A model generated the notes under the pieces. It saw only the letters and a list, made by a program, of their open reading frames with translations, had not been told where the DNA came from and searched no databases. Source: Aptenodytes patagonicus (lineage: Eukaryota; Chordata; Aves; Sphenisciformes; Spheniscidae). Taken from it: DNA of 64,000 bases. Shown here one piece after another: positions 25,473-34,925 of the stretch. The translations under genes were made by a program, and so were the position numbers. The first letter of the stretch is position 1. Each line of letters begins with the position of its first letter. The stretch covers positions 188,359,706 through 188,423,705 of the forward strand of contig NC_134949.1 in assembly GCF_965638725.1 (NCBI RefSeq), read 5' to 3'.

Positions 25473-28400
25473 AAAATATCAGTCTACATCAGACAGTTCA
25501 GCTTTTAATCTGGTTATGCTTTTGGTGACAGTAAAACTATAATCATAAACCTAGAAGGTAATGAATGTGATGTCAAATAACTAAATACAAATTAATAGAC
25601 AATTGTGCAGAAAATCAAAGATAATTTTATGTCTTTGAAAAAAAAGAATAAAAATATCAATATTCATTACGCTATGATATGTGGAAACAACTGTGTTTAT
25701 GTTTATAAAAGCTAGTATCAGGTTGTGTAAAGCTGAAAGGTGAGAGATGGATGTTGCTGTTTCAGAAGGTCAAGCATGGCAAACCAAGTCTAAGGAGGAA
25801 AGTCGCTCACTAACGATTAGTAACATATATGCTGGACATATATATGGCATACATATCATACATATTTATATTTGAGGATCTTCATACATCCACAAAACGG
25901 TTTCAGTATCAAGAAGATTTGTAGTAAACACAGTACCAACAATTTCTTGCAGAGGTTGGTCTTTCTACTTTCACTCAGTAAAAGAGTAGAGGTAATCCTT
26001 AAGTTTCAGACTGATCAGAATAAGATCTGAGTTAACATTGGATAGAAAATGAAAAAAAAAGTTTCTTTTCCATAATTCACTTCGTAAGTATCTCTTCTCC
26101 TGTGTTGATCTTCCCATTGCCAAATGTTTTTAAAACTTAAACAAATTACTTATTATGAAATGAAAGATTCATTCAAGAAAAGTAGTTTAATGTCAATGAC
26201 CGTATGTGGAAAACTACCTTGAATAATATGCAGAAAATACACAGGGACATTTTTTTTTTTCTGTCTTTGTAGCATAAAGCACACAATTCAAATCAGAATG
26301 TATTCAGTTTCCATTATCTTAGGGTTCCTTGGATTGTTACTTTTTGCTCTGCTGCAAGATATTCTCAGTCAATTTACTTACAATACATATCCTATACATA
26401 GAGTTACTATTTATGCATATATCAATTTTTGAAGAGATGTACCAGAAAGGCAATCTACCATGTAAAAGCTATTCCAGCTAGCAGTTCTATGCTTTTGTTC
26501 ATTGGCTAGACAATTGAAATCGAGCTTTTTATATCCCTAAGGAATAGGAAAACACTAACAAACATCTTGGTTATGCTGTTAACACTGCCACATTAGATGG
26601 TATATTACTAAAATAAAGTTTGAAATAGAAATTTACATTAATTGCTATTTCATTCACAATCCCATATTACCCTGAATAAGGAGAAAAAGGTTTTACCCTT
26701 GTGTAGAGGCTGCTCATTTTTCCATGAATTATGCATTTCTATTTTTTAACAAAAAAAAATTGTTTTTTCCCTGAAGAAATTCACTATATGAAGAAGTAAA
26801 ACACTAGATAATTTTATTCTATGCTGTAGGAAATGCCTTTTGACTTTTATTAAACTGCTTGCTGAGTTTCTGATTTCTTGAATTAAATGGTTATTGTGTG
26901 GAGCCCTAGAGATGTGCAGCACTGGGAAGAGGGAAGAAGTCAAACTCTAAATTTGACTTTTCAATGGTGCTTAAAAAACATCTCAAATTTGTCAAATGAA
27001 AGTGCTATCTTATTGTGGGTAAAAATTTCAAACATCATCTGCCTACCAGTTAAGTTATTTTCTTCACTTACCTGGGTTAAAATGTGCATGTATGAAGAAA
27101 AAGTGGTGTCTGGTGAATAAAGCTAATAGTTCATAAAAGATAATGTGTATAATGAATTTTGACTTTCTGAAACTATGTTAGGGATAGATCACCATTTTTT
27201 TTCCTATCAGATGTAATTATTGTCTGAAATGATGTGAAGTAACATCTGTGAATATTTCTTGATTGGTAATTTGTGAAAAGTGTGCTGCTAGTGTCCAATA
27301 TTTAGGCTCTTTGGATTCAACAGTGGTCTCAAAGTACATTGCTAATTATTCTAAGAGTATGGTTTGAAGTCACATCTGCAATGTAACTCTTGTGGCTACA
27401 CATTCAGCACTCTCTTTCTCTATAATCTACCTTTAAACAGATGAAATTTAAACATCTGTATCTGAGCTACTCACTCGAGCCAGCATTTTCAGTTGGGTGA
27501 GAAACAGACCCAGATCCAGTCTCACTTTGTCTCACTTGTTTTAAACATCTATCTCTTTCAGTTACATACCTTGGAAATGTCTATATCTCAGGAAGAAAAA
27601 AAAAAGCCTAGACTGGATGCCTGATTTTCAGATATCAAAGTTAGAGCAAGCAAATCCCACCCTTTCTAATGAGTAATCCTCTCTACTACATATGAAAGTT
27701 GAACAAGACGGAAGTATGATTCTGATGTGACCAAATGCTTTTACAAACTCAAGAAAATCTATATTTGGATGAACCTCAGAGTAGGTTTGGCTCCCACGGT
27801 TTGTTCAGCTCTGTCGAGTGAACCCAGGGCCTCTGCAGAGAAAACACTACAGTCTTATCTCTGTAGGGAGCTGAGTGATCAGAGCAACAATAGTAACAAT
27901 AAAGCCACTATCAGCTGCAAGATTTCTGAAGCATACAGCCAATACATTTTCCCATTATGTAAAAAGTTGACTATGCATTAAGTTGTTTGGTTTCACTATC
28001 TTCATTTCATCACAGACATAAAAATGTACTAAATCTGCTGTAGTAAATGTACTACAACTGAGAGTTGGTCAATTCACTTGTCTAGGTAAAAGAAGTAATT
28101 TGGCTCAAATCCCAGATCACGTAGTAATTATCCCGTGTTCAGTAAAAAGCTTTTTGGGTTCTTTAAGAATTTTGGTGAGCGAGGAATCAGGTAGTATTAG
28201 GGAATTAGAGCTAACAGCTTAATTAAGAATTTTTACCTGGATATAGACTGAAGGAAGATAACAGAATTTGGTCCCTGGAAAATTCAAAATAGTTTATTGT
28301 CAAGGAAGCAAATGTTCGTCCTGTGTGGCCAAAGACCTCAGGTGAAACTACAACATATTTTATATATTTCAGAGCAAAGCTAGGCAGTTCAGCTGACAAG

Positions 28401-31400
28401 GTAAAATATATACAGCTGTCTGATCCAGATGAACTAAGAGAAGAGAAGCTGGAACACTATTGGAGCTGCAGCAGTCATAGGAAAAATGGTCTGTATTACT
28501 GCACTATATCCACTCTCTAACCATTTCCGTCTCAGAAAATGAAATGGGATTGCAGGCTGTGGCTAGTTGGCTTAGAGGAACTACCTGTCACACGGTAGCC
28601 CACGTGGAGCCCGACAGGCACACGCCTCTGCATCTGATAGCTAGCTGGCATATCACAGGGCTTCTTCAATGCATCGTGCTCCATTGCTGGGAGCAGTGTG
28701 CTCCTCACAGATCTGATTTCTGGCATCAAGAGGTTGTAACTTCAGCTCAGAAGCCATGGCTTAATGTCAGTGAGAAGTCGATTAAAAAATATCTACATAT
28801 TCATGACACTTTCATAACTTGCAGGCATTATGGAGAAAGTGAGCTGGCAGAAGCTGGAATGCTGTCCCTGAACTAATGTGAAAAGGACCATAATGAAAGA
28901 CTTACGGTATTAATAATTTTTAGCGGTATCATATTACTACTGTACCTCAGCCTGTGTTTTGGCTTGTATGAAACAAAAGTTGTGTGATTATTATTTTAAG
29001 CCTTACACAAGAAGTCAGGGAAAGCAAATGTTAATACATTGTGTAATACAGTGTAAAAAACACTGGTAAAAAAGATGTGCTGGAATATAATCTGAGTTAA
29101 ATCCTTCCTTCCCACTTACTTTTACAAAATTATGCTTAGTTAATAAACTTTAGTTTTTCTTTTGAAAATAAAGTTGTGATCAGACTAGAAATATATTGAA
29201 GGTAATCTTTCTCTGGAAGATTTACTCCAGATTTACTGCTAGAATATTTTTGCATTTTTCCAGATAAAAAGAGACATGCACAAAATGTATGGGGACATAG
29301 GCAAAACATCATAACCGAAGAACTCATATTTTTATGAAACCTCAAAAGAATTTGAGGAAGAAGTTGATCAAATGTATCAAATGCAGCTGGTTCAGAGACT
29401 GCAGGAAGCTTTTTTCCAAGTTTATTTTCTCTGTCAGTGTTTAACAGCTTTGTGATACTTCAAGACAGTAGCCCTCAATAGACACTAAGCTAACTAGACA
29501 GGAAAATCTCATCCACCTTTGTCAGCCTTCCTATCAAACATCGCTTTGTCTCATGAGGTATTTCTTCTTAAGTTTAGAAACCACTTTCACGTTAGCTACT
29601 TTCTTGTAAGGTTGTCATGATGGCAGCAGGGTTTTGTTCATGAAAGACTGCTTAGCAGAACCTTGCAAGTTCACCTTGCAAGAGCTTGTGAGAACCAGCC
29701 CTTTGAAAGCATGACTGGAGATTTGAGCGATATAAACTCCAAAGAGTCATCCATTTTCCAGTTCTACTGCTGCTTTATTCAAGCTGGACTCAGAGTTTTT
29801 TACTGTCTTTCAGTGTCACAAGGGAAAGCAGTGCCAAGACCCCTCTCCTGCTCTGTGCTGAGAACAGGATGATCATGCTAGGTCTGATCTACAGTGACAT
29901 GGAATGATCACAGCTTTCAGTACAAATGCGAGCACCAGGTGCTCGGCACTTCTGCGGGCAAGGTCACTATCTAATATTCATAGAGTCTTTCACACTGTAA
30001 TCCACTATCCTGCACAGGAAGTTCAGGATATAAGGCATTTTCCTTACTGAGCAGGAAAGCAATAAAAAGTTTATATCGCTAATAGTTAAAAGGATCTCTT
30101 TTACTTGCCCTGTACCTCTTGCAGTTTAAACTCTTCAGAGAAGTGGCAGTCTGTTAGTCTTGTGCCTTTCTCAGTTTTACTGTGACTAGCAATCAATACT
30201 AACACCAGTGCTTTCACTCAGTTTGACTGTTTCCCCACTGAAAAGCACCTAGCTCAAAGGGCCACACTGACTAAAGTATTATGAAGTTTGTCAGCTCTAT
30301 CAGTAGAATCTCACTGACGGGGAATCCCACACCACAACCTTCCTCAGTAGAACCACAGGCGATAACAGACAGCTTTTTGCTAGGTTGAGGGGACAACATG
30401 TACCTGCATCCCCATCTCTTACAAAAGTTGGTCAGAGTGCCAGCCATGCCAAAAAATACTCTTTGAGATTCCTTTTCAGAAGTGATGGTCCTGAATGATT
30501 CATCTGGAAACGCTTCCATCTGCCACTGGAGCACTGCCCACAAAACCAAGGCATTTCAATTGAGTATCAATACCTGCTATGTCCACCTTAATAAAGTCAA
30601 ATAAATACTCTATTTTACCACCGCAATAATGTACTTCTTCTAATGTATTTATAAATGACTATGACACTTCTTGGATGGCTTGTCACTTGGTCTCAGTCTT
30701 GTGTTTTGTAACTTACCTGAGGCAATCAGGAATCCCACAAAAATGCTCCTACTTGTTCCTTTTTATTCACTAACTGCAACCAGAATCTTGGATGCAGTAC
30801 CAACATATGGATATATTCAGCGATAATAAGATTTGACGTAGTAAAATGCAAGTTAAAAAGATAGACTTAGCTAAATGTGATCGAATAGGACTGGTTTTAT
30901 AAACTGCTAACATCTTATCCCTAGAAAACATAACTGAATATAGAAATATAACAAAATCAGTTAATGTTTTCCTGGGACTTTGGAAGGGGCAATCCCCCCA
31001 AAAAATGCCAGGAATGAATGTGCCAATTTTCTCTCTCTTCTGCACTGCTTCTTCTCTCCTACCCCTCATCCCATATCCCATACACAGCTGGAGCATTTCT
31101 CCTTAAACGGGATATTTATTGGACTCATTATTCTTTAAGGACCCTTTAAGACTTAATAGATATTACTGATGTCTAACAAAATAAAATATTATAGAGGTAC
31201 CAGCTGCTCCAGAAAACTTTTAATTCCGTTGTTACACCTGTGGTTTAATAAAATAAAATGCATCAGGTGTGATGAAAACCTGAATACTGTAATAGTAGAG
31301 GCACCGCCTACCCTATCAGAGGCCACAGGGAACTGCGGTGGCTGTGATGGTTAAGAAGAACGGTATAGTAATAGGTCAGTAATTTCAAGAGGATAAGAGG

Positions 31401-32689
31401 AAAGGAGATAAACTGAGACATCGGGGGAAAAACAAAGTTGAAGATAGAATTTTATAGGGACTTCAGATTCATTAGCGAGAAGACTACTGACTCACTAAAA
31501 CTAAGATTATAATCAGTCTATGAAATTCAAACTCCACATAAATCAGTGTCAAAATCTGACTGAAATCCAAATGAGTCAATATTTCTCTGTTGAAATGAAT
31601 AACATTAGAGCAGATGTGAGTCAACTAAAAGCATCTGTCATGTCCAGCTAAACTAACTTAAACAGGATCGAGTTTATGGGCACCTTTCACACTGAGCAAT
31701 CTGCAGAACAGTGCACATGGATGAGAATTTAGTAAAGGACTTAGGTAGTTTGATTTTTCTCTTACATTATACATTTGCTCTGAACTGCATATACTGTATT
31801 GCCTATTCTATTTGTGTTAGAACTGAAGGGTAAAGATATAAACAACTTATAAGGGCAGTACATACTGAGTGGTTTCAAAACCCTAGAGATTAGTGAATAA
31901 TAAATATAGCCGAGCCTTTTGTTAGTACCCTAATGGTCTACTGTTTAAGTCGCATATGATTATTGTGGTGCTAATGTCATCTTGGGGATGACATGGATAT
32001 TAAAATGATAGTATGTTTCAAAGAGATCCACTGAATAAAACAGAGCCTGATTCCGCTGCCACTGACTTTAGCAAGAACGGGGTAAAGCTCTAATTCAGAC
32101 AAACAGTATTGCACTATTTATATTTCAAGGATGGAGGATATGAGACAAAGGAATTAATGCGATTTGTTTACAGCCCTGGAGGAAGTCAGTCTTGGAAGTT
32201 TTTGTTTCTATTATGTTCTGTTCTGTCCTACTCTATTCTATTGTATTCAATTCAGCTTGTGCTGCTGCCCTCATCCTCACAACATCCAAGAACATCCCAA
32301 GAGTTACTAAACAGTATGTTCTGTATTTTTCACTTGTGATTTGCTTTTGAAAGATGCAGTATTACAAAAGACTTGGGCATAAGGCTGTTTTTGATTGGGA
32401 TTCTAATTACTTTTTTTTGTTTCTCCGTTTTGGATTGGACGTGGAGTTTGTCTCAAGGAGCTGTAGAAGGAAAAGGGAAGAGTTTTGACTGAAGGCAAAA
32501 TTTTTGCTGTCCTATGTTTTTAGTACCTAAGCTGAGATCAAATGCCTGCACGCTGTGCTTGCCATGGAGCGTGGAGACATTCAAGGTGGTCTTCAGACCG
32601 TGTGATTTAGAAAGTTCAATCTCTTGTACAAACTTTACCTTTGTGAAGGGGAGCTCCACTGTGCTTGACAAATGCTACTGCCTACCAGA

Positions 32690-32990
32690 GTCCCAATACC
32701 TGAACTCTCGGCAACAGCCTGGACCCAGTCCATTGAACACTTTAAGGCTAAACACGGGCATCTCAAATCCCATTTGAGATCTTGCAGAGAGCCAGTGTAA
32801 GGAACACAGGGCAGGTTAGCTATCCTTCTGATAGTCCAAGATGTTAAGGAAATGTGTAATTGGTCTTGCACCCTCTGAAAGTTCCCGAGCGCTGCTAATT
32901 TCATGTCTAGTTCTATGGCAGGCTTACAGTCTAGCCAACAGTGACTGGAGACTATAAAATGAGAGCGCATAATTTTGGGCCACAGGGGGC
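32690..32990. repeat. Possible ancient retroposon fragment next to the PCDH20 promoter
   Basis: The word order 'AAGGCTAAACACGGGCATCT ... GAGAGCCAGTGTAAGG ... CTTACAGTCTAGCCAACAGTGAC' resembles a diverged repeat class seen in many reptile and fish genomes ('...gccagtgcagctg...', '...acagtagtctagcc...'). The resemblance is by eye only and I cannot name the family. Confidence 0.3.
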
Positions 32991-33575
32991 CTTCGGGTTC
33001 CTAGCCAGCAGGAAACTGCAGTTGCTGCTCTCATTTGGCAGGACGCGCACCTTCCACCAACCAAACACTTGCGAACTCCTCAAAACATCACTTTCATTTC
33101 GAGCAGACACAAGCTGTTCCCTACTCAACAGGGCTCGGCAACGCTCCTTAAACCGAGGCAGTTTTTAAACCTCGCTTTGCCCGCTGACACCCAGACCACA
33201 TCTTTTCACAGAAGAAGAAAAACACTTTTTTTTTTGTTTTTCCCCCTCACAGTTTCCAGACGGGAGTATCTCCTTCCCCTGGTCCTAGTGCTTCCCGCGC
33301 ACGCACGCACCCCCCACCCCCCACCCCGCTCCGACGCGGACGCGCCGCTGCGCACCGCAGAGCGCCTGCCTGCCTCCCCGCTCGCCCGCGGCGCTGCCGC
33401 AGCCTCCGCGGGCGCACCCCCCGCCGCCCGCCCGCCGCCCCACCGCCCTCCTTGCCGTGCCCGTGACTATTGGCTGAGCGCCCTCCCCCCCCTTCCCCTC
33501 CCCTCCTCCCCTCCCCGCGGCGGCGGCCCCCTCCCGAGCGGAGGGGGAGTGTCCTGGGCACAGCCCAGCCCAGCG

Positions 33576-33602
33576 CGGCGGCGGCGGCGGCGGCGGCGGC
33601 GG
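33576..33602 (+). repeat. (CGG)9 in the PCDH20 5' leader
   Basis: Nine uninterrupted CGG units end four bases before an ATG at 33607 that is in frame with the preferred start at 33697. In the transcript this would be a GC-hard 5'UTR repeat likely to affect scanning, and its length may vary between individuals. Confidence 0.88.
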
Positions 33603-33696
33603 GGGAATGGGCAGCCGCGGGGAGGAGAGGCGCCGGGCGGGCGGCGGAGCGGGTGGGCTGCTCGGGCGCAGCCGGCGGCGGCAGCGGCGGCCGGGG

Positions 33697-33747
33697 ATGG
33701 GGCTCCCGGGCAGTCGCGGCAGCACCACCGCCCGCGGCAGCCTGCAG
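33697..33747 (+). CDS. PCDH20: PCDH20 coding exon 1 (17 codons, N-terminus)
   Basis: This short exon encodes MGLPGSRGSTTARGSLQ, the residues before the hydrophobic core of the signal peptide. It ends CTGCAG/GTGAGG, a consensus donor in phase 0. Joined to exon 2 at 34926 it gives ...GSLQ-HLLLFLLFVGPF. As I recall it, human PCDH20 also has 17 residues (starting MGR) before the equivalent HLFLFFLFVGPF, which supports both the start and the junction. The ATG has G at -3 and G at +4. An upstream in-frame ATG at 33607, also with G at -3 and +4, would add 30 Arg/Gly-rich residues. I prefer 33697 because of the length match and because a signal peptide normally lies near the N-terminus. Confidence 0.8.
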
Positions 33748-34925
33748 GTGAGGGCTGGGGCGGCGGGAGGGGAGGCGCCGCGTCCTGCCCCCCGAGCCCG
33801 ACTTCGTACGCAGCAGCGAAATGGGCAAAAAACCCAACCCAAACCATATATATATATACATATACGTATATATATGTTTCTTGTTTGTTGTTTTTTTTTG
33901 TTTTTTCTCTCGGCTCCGATCTCCACAGATCAGAGCAGCCGTGAAAAGTTTGGGGTTTTTTGCTGCTGCTGCCGACGCGGGTTGTAGCAGAGAGCCGCGA
34001 AAAAGGAAAATGGTTGGTTAAAAAGGGGAGAAGAAGGAAAAATCCCCCGCGGAGACGATGCCCGAAGTTACTTTCCGGGGGCCCGTTTCCATACGCAGCG
34101 GGCCGGGGACGCGCTTGCCAACGCGGGCAACTTCCTTCGCGCAACCTCTCCGTGGCTCCTCTGTTCAACTCGTATTTTAAGCCGGCAGCCAGAGGGGGAC
34201 CCCGGCGGGGCTGCGCGGCGGCGTGGGGGCGGTCGGGGGTCCGTGCTGGCGGGGCTGGGGCCGCCGGCTCCGCGGCCGCGGGGGGCAGGGACCCGCGCGG
34301 GCTGCGGCGCCCGAAGCGCGGCGGCGGTGCGGAGCTCCGCCGGGACCCGCGCAGGGTGAGCGGTGCGGGCCGCGTCCCCGCTGCACCGCAGGGCCCGTGG
34401 GCATGCGGGAGGAACAGCCTTTGGGACGGGGGAGAGACCGGGGGGAGGGGGGACGTGTTTCACATTGCTGCTGTGGAAAGGGAAGGGGACAAGCAAATGT
34501 TTGGGGGTGTGCAGGGGGATGCCCCGGCTTGAGGTGTGCTTGCGGGTAGGAGGATGGGTGCTGCTGGTGAGAAGGGGGGCGAGCTGGGGGGGGGGGAGAA
34601 GAGGCAAGATGGCACGTCGGGGCGCAAGTGCTGCTGGTGTGTGGGGGAGGCAGGATGCCCCTGGGCCATCCGTGGCAGTGCGTATTTGCTGTGGGGAATG
34701 CAGCTGGTGTTGCCCGGAGGGTACAGATGGCGATGCCCTGGAATTAGCTGCTGTACTGGGGGGAGAAGATGGGGGGAGAGGGAGGATGGTTTCATGTTGC
34801 AGATGCCGCACTCCCTGCTCAAAGTGGCAGGGGGGGAGTCAGTGGGCAGGGGGGGCTGCCTCCTGCCTCCCCTCCTTCTCTTAACACCACCCCCTCCCCA
34901 CACCTCTGTGCTTCTCTCTCCCCAG
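33748..34925 (+). other. PCDH20: PCDH20 intron 1 (1178 bp)
   Basis: The donor is CAG/GTGAGG at 33748. The acceptor is CTTCTCTCTCCCCAG ending at 34925 after a long pyrimidine-rich stretch. The intron is GC-rich in its first half, carries an (AT)n-like run with one central ACGT near 33846-33874, and has G-runs near 34574-34590. Its last 390 bases have no stop in the exon 2 frame, so a naive gene call would start exon 2 at the intronic ATG 34536 and add a spurious 130-residue Gly/Trp/Cys-rich leader without a proper signal peptide. Confidence 0.8.

Larger units (their letters stand above)
19785..33279. other. 13.5-kb gene desert upstream of PCDH20
   Basis: No supported gene. The longest frame is a 164-codon minus-strand frame (24239-23745) with no recognisable domain and no splice or promoter context. 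Features seen are an A/purine-rich tract at 19911-20030, a CA microsatellite at 25452-25472, and diverged retroposon-like fragments near 32039-32110 and 32690-32990. Distal regulatory elements for PCDH20 are plausible in such a desert but none can be identified from sequence alone. Confidence 0.55.
33280..34430. promoter_or_regulatory. PCDH20: CpG-island promoter region of PCDH20
   Basis: The sequence changes abruptly from AT-rich desert to C/G-rich DNA packed with CpG, spanning the putative 5'UTR, exon 1 and the first part of intron 1. There is no convincing TATA box. An inverted CCAAT box (ATTGG, 33469-33473) and several GC-box-like CCGCCC stretches just before it suggest a TATA-less start somewhere between about 33480 and 33600; the exact start is inferred. 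The long frames on both strands here, rich in Arg/Ala/Pro/Gly, are by-products of base composition. Confidence 0.75.

Noticed and set aside
28544..28876. 110-codon + frame in a slightly GC-richer patch
   Set aside because: No domain, no conserved start context, no splice partners; probably chance.
34536..34925. N-terminal 130-residue extension of the protocadherin frame starting at ATG 34536
   Set aside because: It is intronic: a strong acceptor ends at 34925, the translated piece is low-complexity Gly/Trp/Cys-rich, and the signal peptide starts only after it.
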